Positions 1 through 6,740 are shown, numbered from the stretch's first letter. The stretch: DNA of 8,429 nt from Candidatus Aminicenantes bacterium UBA2199 (GCA_002327965.1 DCVB01000040.1:1-8429), one strand, 5' to 3'. Made by a program: numbers and translations. The notes: a model not told the origin generated them from the letters alone.

Positions 1-49
1 GACCTCTACCGTGTCAAGGTAGCGCTCTAACCAACTGGGCTACGCGCCT
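1..49 (-). tRNA. tRNA-Val (anticodon GAC), 5' part only
   Basis: Read on the minus strand from position 49, the sequence gives a 7-nt acceptor strand (AGGCGCG), the TA of tRNA positions 8-9, a D arm with the usual AGTTGGTTA loop, a 5-bp anticodon stem CTACC/GGTAG and the anticodon loop TTGACAC. The GAC anticodon reads GUC/GUU valine codons. The window ends in the variable loop, so the T arm, the acceptor 3' strand and any CCA lie outside. The D stem GCCC/GAGC has one C-A mismatch (tRNA positions 12/23), where most bacterial tRNA-Val have a U-A pair. The gene follows the HU stop codon by 14 nt on the same strand, so co-transcription with HU and processing by RNase P is plausible. Confidence 0.9.
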
Positions 50-63
50 GCCTATGGCCCCGG

Positions 64-339
64 CTACTTCACCAGGGCCTTCAGTTCTTTCCCCGCGATG
101 AACTTGGGGACCCGTTTCTTGGGGATATTGATCTTGGCGCCCGTCTTGGGATTGCGGCCCACCTTGGCTTTCTTGTCGATCACCTTGAACGTGCCGAACC
201 CGACCAGCGTCACCTTGCCCTGCCTTTTTTTCAATTGATCGCCGACAACCGCCACCAGTGTATCAATGACCTTGAGAGCATTGCTCTTGATAATACTGGA
301 ATCTTTCACCATCAGCTGGGCGATTTCGTTCTTGTTCAT
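64..339 (-). CDS. hup: HU-family nucleoid DNA-binding protein
   Basis: A 91-residue protein of the usual HU length. Seen in the sequence: an N-terminal helical dimerisation region beginning MNKNEIAQLM, the GFGTF turn at residues 47-51, the GRNPKTG motif of the DNA-binding beta arm at 61-67, and the C-terminal FIAGKELKALV helix. HU dimers bend and wrap DNA without strong sequence preference and help organise the nucleoid; the family also includes IHF. Absence of IHF-type partner context and the good match to the HU consensus favour homodimeric HU. The ATG at 339 is preceded by a perfect AGGAGG (plus-strand 351-356) with an 11-nt spacer. It has its own sigma70-like promoter and is divergent from nusA. 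A tRNA-Val gene follows 14 nt downstream on the same strand. Confidence 0.95.
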   Translation of the reverse strand: MNKNEIAQLMVKDSSIIKSNALKVIDTLVAVVGDQLKKRQGKVTLVGFGTFKVIDKKAKVGRNPKTGAKINIPKKRVPKFIAGKELKALVK

Positions 340-371
340 TTTTTTAAGTTCCTCCTCGCATGACAGGGGCC

Positions 372-400
372 AATGTAACCCAAAAGAGAGCGAAAGTCAA
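372..400 (-). promoter_or_regulatory. sigma70-type promoter of the HU gene
   Basis: On the minus strand TTGACT (plus 395-400) and TACATT (plus 372-377) are separated by exactly 17 bp. This would start transcription around position 365, giving a leader of roughly 25 nt that contains the AGGAGG ribosome binding site. The match to consensus is 5/6 at -35 and 4/6 at -10. It is a prediction from sequence only. Confidence 0.65.
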
Positions 401-441
401 TACCCACAACAAATTTCGCCCCTCGCCGCCAACGGCCGCCT

Positions 442-483
442 GACCGCGGCGGAGGACCCGCGGCGAAGGGACCGCGGCGGGAC
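442..483. repeat. three tandem 14-bp GC-rich units between divergent promoters
   Basis: Units at 442-455, 456-469 and 470-483 each contain the palindromic hexamer CCGCGG, at 444, 458 and 472, so the period is exactly 14 bp. Unit 1 (GACCGCGGCGGAGG) matches unit 2 and unit 3 at 11 of 14 positions each. The array ends just before the -35 element of the nusA promoter and lies about 40 bp upstream of the HU -35. It could be a protein-binding array controlling one or both promoters, or simply a slippage product; nothing in the window decides this. Confidence 0.7.
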
Positions 484-486
484 GAT

Positions 487-515
487 TTGCATTTCAGGGA
501 AAAATCCTTTATAAT
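487..515 (+). promoter_or_regulatory. sigma70-type promoter of the nusA-truB operon
   Basis: A perfect TATAAT (510-515) follows TTGCAT (487-492) with a 17-bp spacer. Transcription would begin near 522, leaving a leader of about 28 nt before the nusA start at 550. The -35 matches consensus only at its first three bases, so the strength rests on the -10. In many bacteria the nusA operon promoter lies upstream of rimP; here it lies directly before nusA. Confidence 0.7.
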
Positions 516-549
516 GACGTGTCTCCAATGAGCAGATTGAGGATGATCA

Positions 550-1611
550 ATGGCAGAAGATTTGTTGCAGAGCATCAGGCAGATCAGCCGCGAACGCGGC
601 ATCAATCCCGACATTTTTTTCTCTGCCATCAAGGAAGCGCTGCTCACCGTCTCCAAGAAGTATTTTGACCCCGACGCCGAGATCCAGATCGAAATCGACG
701 AGCACAAGGGGATCATCGAGGTCTACGTCAGCAAGCTGGTGGTCAAGGAGGTCAGCGACCCGCTGGCCGAGATCCACTGGAAGGACGCGCTGAAGTACGA
801 CTCCAAGGCGCGCGAGGGCGACGTCATCAAGATCCACCTGCCCGGCGAGACCCTGGGGCGCATCGCCGCCCAGTCGGCCAAGCAGATCATCATGCAGAAG
901 ATCTTCAAGGCCGAGCAGGAGAACATCTACGAGAAGTACTTCCATCTGGCCGGCACCCTGATGACCGGCGAGATCCGCCGCATCGAGAACGGCAACATCA
1001 TCCTGGGCCTGGAGTGGGGCGAGGCCGTCCTGCCCCCCAAGGAGATCTCTCCCAAAGACAGCTTCCGGCGCGGCGAGATCATCAAGTTCCTCATCAAGCG
1101 GGTCTTTCCCGAGGGCAAGGGGCCGCTGGTCCTGGCCACACGCTACATGAACGACTTCGTGGCCGAACTGATCAAGAAAGAGGTGCCCGAGGTGGCCGAA
1201 GGCATCGTCAAGATATTCGCCATTTCCCGCGAGCCGGGGATCAAGTCCAAGGTGGCGGTCTACTCCACCGACAAGGCCATCGACCCGGTCGGGGCCATCG
1301 TGGGCATGAACGGCAACCGCGTGCTGGCCATCACCAAGGAACTGCGCGGCGAGCGCATCGACGTCATTGCCTGGAGCAGCGCCCCGGAGCGTTTCATCGC
1401 CTCCGCCCTGACGCCGGCCGAGGTGGTCAAGGTGCACCTGGTCGACCCCGAGAACCAGGTGGCCGAGGTGACCGTCAAGGACGAGACCCTGTCGGCGGCC
1501 ATCGGCAAGAAAGGGGTCAACATCAAGCTCGCTTCCAAGCTGACCGGATGGGACATCCAGATCGCCAACCGCAAGATCGAATCCGGCGAAGAGAAGCAAA
1601 CCAAGCAATAG
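550..1611 (+). CDS. nusA: transcription termination/antitermination factor NusA
   Basis: A 353-residue NusA, which binds RNA polymerase near the RNA exit channel and modulates pausing, termination and antitermination. Domains seen: N-terminal RNAP-binding domain (about 1-128), S1 domain (about 134-198, starting AGTLMTGEIRRIENGN), KH1 (about 230-290, with IDPVGAIVG and the GMNG loop at 252-255) and KH2 (about 300-345, GKKG loop at 319-322, then NIKLASKLTGW). The protein ends shortly after KH2 with a charged tail, so it lacks the acidic repeat domains of the 495-residue E. coli protein and resembles the short form known from Firmicutes. The start is supported by GAGGA at 539-543 and by the promoter just upstream. 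First gene of the operon; the stop codon is embedded in the AGGAG that serves infB. Confidence 0.97.
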   Translation: MAEDLLQSIRQISRERGINPDIFFSAIKEALLTVSKKYFDPDAEIQIEIDEHKGIIEVYVSKLVVKEVSDPLAEIHWKDALKYDSKAREGDVIKIHLPGETLGRIAAQSAKQIIMQKIFKAEQENIYEKYFHLAGTLMTGEIRRIENGNIILGLEWGEAVLPPKEISPKDSFRRGEIIKFLIKRVFPEGKGPLVLATRYMNDFVAELIKKEVPEVAEGIVKIFAISREPGIKSKVAVYSTDKAIDPVGAIVGMNGNRVLAITKELRGERIDVIAWSSAPERFIASALTPAEVVKVHLVDPENQVAEVTVKDETLSAAIGKKGVNIKLASKLTGWDIQIANRKIESGEEKQTKQ

Positions 1612-1623
1612 GAGAACGGTTTC

Positions 1624-4155
1624 ATGTCAACTATCAAGCTCCACGAAGCCACCAAGCAATTTAAGCTTTCGAATAAGCTGGCCATGTACTTCCTGGAGAA
1701 GCTCGGCCTGGCGGTCAAATCGCACTCCTCGGTCATCAACGTCGAACAGCTCGAGCAGCTTCGCGAGCTCTCCGCCAGCGCCAAGAAGATCGCCGCCCTG
1801 GAAGCCGAGATGAAGCGTCCCCCCAAGAAGGCGGCCGCCGCAAAAAAGGAAACGGCCAAAAAGGCCGTTCTTGAAAAGAAAGAAGAGGCCGGGAAAGCGC
1901 CCGTGAAAAAGGCCGCGGAGAAGAAGGCCGCCCCGGAAAAAGCGGCGGCGCCCAGGGCCGCGGCGGATAAAAAGCCCGCTGCCAGGGCCGTCCCGGCGGC
2001 GAAGACCGGTGCGCCCCCGCCCGCCGTTGCCAAGGCAGAAGTCCCCAAGCCCCTGGCGACGCCGGCCGCCAAGCCGGCCGCCGCCGCTCCCAGGCCCGAT
2101 CCAAGACCAGCGGCGCCGCCCCATCCGCCCAGGCCCGCACCCCCTCCCCAGGCTCCTCCGAAGCCGGCCGCCCCGCCCCATCCGCCCAGGCCCGCATCCC
2201 CCGCTCCCCAGGCGCCCAGGCCCGTATCTCCCGCTCCCCAGGCACCCAGGCCCGCCCCCCCGCCCACGCAGGTGACACGGCCCGGGCAGCGCATTTACCG
2301 CCCGTCGCCCTCCTACCGCCGCCCCCAGCCCCAGCACGGACCGCGCCGGCACACGCCGCGCCCGGTCCAGCCGAAAAAGGAAAAGATCGTCGAGCCCCTT
2401 GACCTGCCGGCCAAGATCCAGATCACCGATTTCTGCACCTTCAAGGAGCTGGCTGAAAAACTGACCATCAAGCTGAAGGTCCTGGAAGAGAGGATGGCCC
2501 TGCTGAAAATGAACTACCAGGGCAACCAGATCCTGGACGGGGCCGATATCGAGAGGCTGTGCGCCGACCTGGGCGTGGAGCTCGAGGTCCTGCCCTTCGA
2601 GGACTATGTATTCCAGGCCCGCGTGGCCGCCAGCGGCGCCACGCCCGCCCCGCGGCCCCCGGTGGTCACCGTCATGGGTCACGTCGACCACGGCAAGACG
2701 ACGCTGCTCGACACCTTGCGCAAGACGCGGGTGGCCGAGAAGGAAGCCGGGGGCATCACCCAGAAGATCGGCGCTTACAAGCTGCGGTCCGGCGACGATT
2801 CGATCGTTTTCATCGACACGCCGGGGCACGAGGCCTTCACCAACCTGCGCGCCCGCGGCGCCAAGGTCACCGACCTGGTCATCCTGGTCGTGGCCGCCAA
2901 CGACGGCGTGCAGCCGCAGACCGTCGAGGCCATCCGCCACGCCCAGGCCGCCCAGGTGCCGATGATCGTGGCCATCAACAAGATCGACATCGCCGGCGCC
3001 GACCTGGACCGGGTCAAGACCGACCTGAACAAGCACGGCATCCTGGTCGAGTCCTGGGGCGGCAAGACCGTCTCGGTGGAGATCTCGGCCAAGAACAATC
3101 AGAACCTGGACCAGCTGCTGGAGATGATCCAGCTGGTGTCCCAGATGCAGGAGCTCAAGGCCTACGCCGACGTCCCCGCCCGCGGCACGATCATCGAGTC
3201 GCGCCTCGACCCGCAGCTGGGGCCGATCGGCACGGTGCTCATCCAGCACGGCCGGCTGAAGAAGGGCGACTGCTTCATCTGCGGCAATTCGCTGGGCAAG
3301 ATCAAGTCCATCTTTGACGACAGCGGCTCCATGCAGGATGCGGCCCAGGTGCCCGATCCCGTCGAGATCATGGGCTTCGAGGCCGTTCCCCAGGCCGGCG
3401 ACGTCTTCCAGGTGGTCAATGACCTGGACAAGGCCAAGAAGGTCATCGCCAAGCGCCAGGCGACCCAAAAAGCCGCCAAGAGCAGGGACTTCATGGCCGA
3501 AAAGAAGATCAGCCTGCAGAACCTTTTCCAGATGGTCGAGCAGGACGTGGTCAAGACCTTCCCGGTGATCGTCAAGGCCGACAATTTCGGCAGCTCCGAG
3601 GTCCTGGAGCAGGTGCTGACCGGCCTCAGCCAGGACCAGCTCAAGATCGAGGTCCTGCACAGCGGACTGGGCAACATCACCGAGGGCGACATCCTGCTGG
3701 CCTCGACCGCCGGGGCGGTCATCCTCGGCTTCAACGTCAAGGCGCCGCAGAAGATCCTGGCCATGGCCAAAATGGAAAAAGTTGAGATCCGCCTCTACAG
3801 CGTGATCTACCACCTGGTCGAGGACATCGAGAAGGCGGTCAAGGGCAAGATCGGCCCGCAGTACCAGGAGAAGCGCATCGGCGAGGTGGAGATCCTGCAG
3901 AAGTTCAAGATCTCCAACCTGGGCGTCGTGGCCGGCTGCGTCGTCCGCGACGGCAAGGTCACGCGCAAATCAAAGGTCAAGATCATGCGCGGCGAGGACC
4001 TGGTCTTCGAGGGCGAGATCGAGTCCCTGAAGCGCATCAAGGACGAGGTCTCGGAGGTGCGCGCCGGCACCGAGTGCGGCATCCGCATCCGCAACTTCAA
4101 CAACATCGAGCCCGGCGACATCATGGAGATCTATGAAACGTCCGTCATTTCATGA
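1624..4155 (+). CDS. infB: translation initiation factor IF-2
   Basis: An 843-residue IF2, the GTPase that places initiator fMet-tRNA on the 30S subunit and promotes 50S joining. Seen: a first IF2-N domain (about 2-53, IKLHEATKQFKLSNKLAMYF), a long Lys/Ala- then Pro/Ala-rich linker (about 65-255), a second IF2-N-like domain (about 262-322), the G domain with G1 GHVDHGKT (352-359), switch GGITQKIGAY, G3 DTPGHE (398-403), G4 NKID (452-455) and G5 SAKN (488-491), followed by domains II, III and the C-terminal fMet-tRNA-binding beta barrel. All GTPase motifs are intact. AGGAG at 1610-1614 overlaps the nusA stop, with a 9-nt spacer to the ATG. The ylxR and ylxQ genes that often separate nusA from infB are absent. 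The linker carries internal DNA repeats, described separately. Confidence 0.98.
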   Translation: MSTIKLHEATKQFKLSNKLAMYFLEKLGLAVKSHSSVINVEQLEQLRELSASAKKIAALEAEMKRPPKKAAAAKKETAKKAVLEKKEEAGKAPVKKAAEKKAAPEKAAAPRAAADKKPAARAVPAAKTGAPPPAVAKAEVPKPLATPAAKPAAAAPRPDPRPAAPPHPPRPAPPPQAPPKPAAPPHPPRPASPAPQAPRPVSPAPQAPRPAPPPTQVTRPGQRIYRPSPSYRRPQPQHGPRRHTPRPVQPKKEKIVEPLDLPAKIQITDFCTFKELAEKLTIKLKVLEERMALLKMNYQGNQILDGADIERLCADLGVELEVLPFEDYVFQARVAASGATPAPRPPVVTVMGHVDHGKTTLLDTLRKTRVAEKEAGGITQKIGAYKLRSGDDSIVFIDTPGHEAFTNLRARGAKVTDLVILVVAANDGVQPQTVEAIRHAQAAQVPMIVAINKIDIAGADLDRVKTDLNKHGILVESWGGKTVSVEISAKNNQNLDQLLEMIQLVSQMQELKAYADVPARGTIIESRLDPQLGPIGTVLIQHGRLKKGDCFICGNSLGKIKSIFDDSGSMQDAAQVPDPVEIMGFEAVPQAGDVFQVVNDLDKAKKVIAKRQATQKAAKSRDFMAEKKISLQNLFQMVEQDVVKTFPVIVKADNFGSSEVLEQVLTGLSQDQLKIEVLHSGLGNITEGDILLASTAGAVILGFNVKAPQKILAMAKMEKVEIRLYSVIYHLVEDIEKAVKGKIGPQYQEKRIGEVEILQKFKISNLGVVAGCVVRDGKVTRKSKVKIMRGEDLVFEGEIESLKRIKDEVSEVRAGTECGIRIRNFNNIEPGDIMEIYETSVIS
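2116..2250 (+). repeat. direct repeats in the infB proline-rich linker
   Basis: A 24-bp block at 2116-2139 recurs identically at 2173-2196 (offset 57 bp, 19 codons), encoding AAPPHPPRPA twice (residues 163-172 and 182-191). Immediately after, a 30-bp tandem duplication (2191-2220 and 2221-2250, 27 of 30 identical) encodes RPASPAPQAP followed by RPVSPAPQAP. All offsets are multiples of three, so the frame is preserved. This fits slippage or unequal crossing-over in a disordered linker that tolerates length change. Confidence 0.85.
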
Positions 4156-4430
4156 TCGGCCAGCTGGAGATCGACTTGTTCGCTGAGGGTTTCCACAGCC
4201 TGAAGGAGAAGCGCCGTTTGCTGTCCAGCCTCAAGGAGCGGCTGCGGCGCCAGTTCAACGTCGCCGTCGCCGAGACCGCCTACCAGGACCTGTGGCAGAA
4301 GGCGCAGCTGACGGTGGTGACCATCGCTCCCGGGCGCGCGGCGCTGGAGAGCGTGTTCCAGCAGGTCGAAGCGTTCATCGACCGCAACTACGCCGTGGAG
4401 ATCAGCCGCCTCCAGGCGCGCTTCCTGTGA
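4152..4430 (+). CDS. DUF503 (YlxP-like) family protein
   Basis: A 92-residue protein matching the small DUF503/YlxP family, whose members are typically about 90-100 residues and commonly lie between infB and rbfA. Family hallmarks seen are HSLKEKRRLLSSLKERL (15-31), FNVAVAE (35-41) and QDLWQ (45-49). The molecular role of the family is not firmly established; the location beside rbfA suggests a part in ribosome assembly or translation, which is inference. The start codon overlaps the infB stop as ATGA, and no good Shine-Dalgarno is visible close by, so translation probably depends on reinitiation by ribosomes finishing infB. No signal peptide or membrane segment. Confidence 0.88.
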   Translation: MIGQLEIDLFAEGFHSLKEKRRLLSSLKERLRRQFNVAVAETAYQDLWQKAQLTVVTIAPGRAALESVFQQVEAFIDRNYAVEISRLQARFL

Positions 4431-4431
4431 C

Positions 4432-4782
4432 ATGTCCTACCGCCTGGAGAAGTTCGCCAGCACGCTGCGGCAGGCCCTGGGCGAGATCCTCAACCGCGAC
4501 AGCCTGAACCCGGGATTCAAGCTCGTCACCGTGACGCGCGTCCGTCCCGCCCCCGACCTCAAGCGGGCCACCGTGTTCATCGCCTGTCCCGCCGGCGACG
4601 AAAAAGCCTGCCTGGAGCAGCTGGCCGGCGCCGTGGGCTTCATCAAGAAGCAGCTGGGGCGAAAGATGATCCTGCGCAGCATCCCCGAGCTCGACTTCGC
4701 GCTGGACACGGCCCTGGAGCTGGGGCTCAGGCTCGAGCACCAGGCTCGCAACGGGGAACCCCATGAAGCAAAAGATCGCTGA
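4432..4782 (+). CDS. rbfA: 30S ribosome-binding factor RbfA
   Basis: A 116-residue RbfA, the small KH-fold protein that binds the immature 30S subunit and helps 16S rRNA 5'-end processing. The sequence follows the family throughout: an N-terminal helix (YRLEKFASTLRQALGEIL), the strand LVTVTRVRPAPDLKRATVFI (31-50), the helix AGAVGFIKKQLGRK (65-78) and the strand IPELDFALDTALE (84-96). Its ATG begins one base after the DUF503 stop and has no obvious Shine-Dalgarno, again pointing to translational coupling. The last 20 bp overlap the start of the next gene in another frame, so the polar C-terminal tail (about 104-116) is shaped by overlap and is probably not essential. Confidence 0.95.
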   Translation: MSYRLEKFASTLRQALGEILNRDSLNPGFKLVTVTRVRPAPDLKRATVFIACPAGDEKACLEQLAGAVGFIKKQLGRKMILRSIPELDFALDTALELGLRLEHQARNGEPHEAKDR

Positions 4783-5716
4783 AGGGATCCGCTCCGCCCG
4801 CGCCATCGCCATCTGCTCCCACCTGCGGCCCGACGCCGACTCCATCGGCAGCGGCCTGGCCCTGCTGCTCATGCTGCGCCAGCTGGGCAAACAGGCGGAG
4901 TTCATCAACGCCGACCGCTCCCCCTCCCCGGTGAACCGGCTTCCCGGCCACGAACACATCATCCGCGGGCAGATCCGGCCGCGGCCTTTCGACCTGGTCT
5001 TTCTCATCGAGGGCGGCGGCGAGGAGCGCACCGGGCAGAAGGACCTGGCCGGCTATGAGCGCATCATCATCGACCACCATCTTCCCTCCGGCGAAGGCGG
5101 ATCGGGACTCGACTGGGTGGTCCCCGAAGCCGCCGCCGTGGGCGAGCTCGTCTACGAGCTGGGACTGGAGCTGGGCGCGGAATTCAGCCGCGACATCGCT
5201 TTCAACCTCTACGCGGCCATCGCCTCCGACACCGGGTCGTTCAAGTATTCCAACACCACGGCGCGCTCGCTGGCCATCGCCTCCGACCTGGCCCGGCGCG
5301 GCGGTTTCTCCCCCTTCGAGGTCAGCAACCTGCTGTTCAACTCCAACCCCCCGGAGAAGATCCGCATGCTGACCCGCGTCCTTTCCACGCTGGAGACCGC
5401 CCTCGACGGCCGCGTGGCCATGATCCATTTCCGCCGCGAGTTCCTGGACCGGCTGGAGCTGAAGGATATCGAGACCGAGGACATCATCGCCGTGGCCCGC
5501 TCCATCGACGGCGTGCTGGTGCTGCTGTTCTTCAAGGAGATCGGCGAGAACCACTACCGCGTCTCCATCCGCTCGCGCAACGAGTTCTCGGCACGCCGCG
5601 TCGCCCAGGCTTTCCAGGGCGACGGCCATCACCACGCGGCGGGTTTTTTCTACCGCGGCGACCTGCCCGGGGCCAAGAAGGAGATCCTGGCGCTGATCGC
5701 CGGGCAGATGCCATGA
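4763..5716 (+). CDS. nrnA: DHH/DHHA1 phosphoesterase, NrnA-like (oligoribonuclease / pAp phosphatase)
   Basis: A 317-residue protein of the DHH family. Relatives (B. subtilis NrnA) degrade 2-5 nt RNAs and dephosphorylate 3'-phosphoadenosine 5'-phosphate with Mn2+. Motif I is HLRPDADS (H20, D24, D26), motif III is DHH (104-106), motif IV is SDTGSFKYSNTT with D156, and the DHHA1 domain ends in GHHHAAG (288-294), the substrate-binding glycine loop. Motif II, normally with an invariant-type Asp, reads FLIEGGGEERTG, so Glu83 stands where the metal-ligand Asp is expected. Length is normal for the family. The ATG at 4763 lies inside the end of rbfA, with a weak CGGGGAA before it. Position between rbfA and truB is recurrent in bacteria. 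Substrate preference cannot be told from the sequence. Confidence 0.9.
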   Translation: MKQKIAEGIRSARAIAICSHLRPDADSIGSGLALLLMLRQLGKQAEFINADRSPSPVNRLPGHEHIIRGQIRPRPFDLVFLIEGGGEERTGQKDLAGYERIIIDHHLPSGEGGSGLDWVVPEAAAVGELVYELGLELGAEFSRDIAFNLYAAIASDTGSFKYSNTTARSLAIASDLARRGGFSPFEVSNLLFNSNPPEKIRMLTRVLSTLETALDGRVAMIHFRREFLDRLELKDIETEDIIAVARSIDGVLVLLFFKEIGENHYRVSIRSRNEFSARRVAQAFQGDGHHHAAGFFYRGDLPGAKKEILALIAGQMP

Positions 5717-6630
5717 TCCACGGCCTGATCGCCGTTGACAAGGAGAAGGGCATCAGTTCCCACGATGCCGTGGCCCGGGTGCGCCGCATCTTTCACACCC
5801 GGAAAGCCGGGCATTTCGGCACCCTCGACCCCAACGCCACCGGCCTGCTGCTCATCGCCCTGGGACAGGCCACCCGCTTCTTCGACTTCTACGTCAAGCA
5901 GGACAAACTGTATACCGGGCTCATCCGCTTCGGCGCCGCCACCAACACCTATGACGCGGAAGGGACGCCGGCGGGGCCGCCGCAGCCGGTCGACCTGGCC
6001 GCGGTCGACATCGAGTCGCTGCTGTCCGGTTTCCGCGGCAGGCTGCTGCAGGTGCCGCCGGCGTTCTCGGCCAAAAAATTCAAGGGCAAGCCGCTTTATA
6101 CGTATGCCCGCCGCCGGGAAACGATCCAGGTCGCTGCCGTCGAGGTCACCATCCACGAACTGACCGGGCGGGCGGTCGACGCCGCCACCCTGGAGTTCAG
6201 GGCGCTGACCTCTTCGGGGACCTACATCCGCTCCCTGGCCCACGATCTCGGCCAGAAGCTCGGCTGCGGCGCCTATCTGCTGGAACTTAAACGGGAGAGG
6301 ATCGGCCGCTTCACCCTGGAGCAGGCGGTGACCCTGGACCGGGCGGCGGAGATGGCCATCACCGGCCAGGCGCTGCAGGCGGTCATCCCCATCGAGAAGC
6401 TGCTGGAGGAGTACCCGAAGATGATCGTCAACCAGGCCGGACGGCGCTGCATCTGTAACGGCATGGCGCTGAAGGCCTCGGACGTGCTCAGGATATTCCC
6501 CGCCGCCAGCAACGATTTCTTCCGCATCTTCGATGACGAGGGCAAGCTCCTGGCCATCGCCGAAAAGGAGCCGCACAATCTCAGCTTCAAGCCCTACCTG
6601 GTGATTCCCGAAGACAGCTCCGACGTCTAA
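5713..6630 (+). CDS. truB: tRNA pseudouridine(55) synthase TruB
   Basis: A 305-residue TruB, which isomerises U55 in the T loop of tRNAs to pseudouridine. Seen: the catalytic motif GHFGTLDPNATG with nucleophile D39, the active-site Tyr67 in DKLYTGLIRFG, the YDAEG segment near 80-84, the KPLYTYAR segment, GTYIRSL with Arg173, and a C-terminal PUA-like region (about 235-302) that contacts the acceptor stem. The start overlaps the nrnA stop as ATGA, indicating coupling. It is the last gene of the operon: an AT-rich convergent region follows, whereas ribF and rpsO often follow truB elsewhere. GHFGTLDPN differs from the common GHTGTLDPL at two non-catalytic positions. Confidence 0.97.
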   Translation: MIHGLIAVDKEKGISSHDAVARVRRIFHTRKAGHFGTLDPNATGLLLIALGQATRFFDFYVKQDKLYTGLIRFGAATNTYDAEGTPAGPPQPVDLAAVDIESLLSGFRGRLLQVPPAFSAKKFKGKPLYTYARRRETIQVAAVEVTIHELTGRAVDAATLEFRALTSSGTYIRSLAHDLGQKLGCGAYLLELKRERIGRFTLEQAVTLDRAAEMAITGQALQAVIPIEKLLEEYPKMIVNQAGRRCICNGMALKASDVLRIFPAASNDFFRIFDDEGKLLAIAEKEPHNLSFKPYLVIPEDSSDV

Positions 6631-6645
6631 CCGTTACGAACTATA

Positions 6646-6740
6646 GTGATGAGTAATGAGAAAAATCAAAAAAATCACATTATTCGGGAATAACCCGTCA
6701 AAATTCCTTTTTTTTCTTTTTCTTTCTCATCACTTATCAC
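6646..6740. repeat. imperfect inverted repeat in convergent intergenic region
   Basis: An 18-nt arm at 6646-6663 (GTGATGAGTAATGAGAAA) is the reverse complement of 6723-6740 at 16 of 18 positions. The arms are continued inward by an A-rich tract on the left and a T-rich tract on the right, which could extend the pairing. The arms are built from short GTGAT/AATGAG words with a period near 7. The 135 bp between truB and the lipoprotein stop are strikingly AT-rich compared with the flanking genes. Confidence 0.75.
6661..6725. terminator. possible bidirectional terminator between convergent transcripts
   Basis: Two transcription units converge here. A short hairpin (CGGG 6685-6688, loop AATAA, CCCG 6694-6697) has a plus-strand T-tract beginning about 10 nt after it (6708-6725) and a minus-strand T-tract (plus-strand A-run 6668-6674) on the other side. 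The stem is only 4 bp and the spacing to the T-tracts is too long for a textbook terminator; the larger inverted repeat may supply the stem instead. Confidence 0.35.

Noticed and set aside
442..483. CRISPR-like array between HU and nusA
   Set aside because: The units are 14 bp and directly adjacent with no spacers, so they are a simple tandem repeat.
516..549. Riboswitch or structured leader before nusA
   Set aside because: The predicted leader is only about 28 nt, too short for a known riboswitch or a protein-binding leader.
547..1608. Long minus-strand open frame opposite nusA, and a longer one opposite infB (1627-3813)
   Set aside because: They run antisense to clear NusA and IF2 genes; such open frames are expected in GC-rich DNA where the antisense phase seldom has stops. 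The translations are low-complexity (Gly/Leu/Asp-rich) with no family resemblance.
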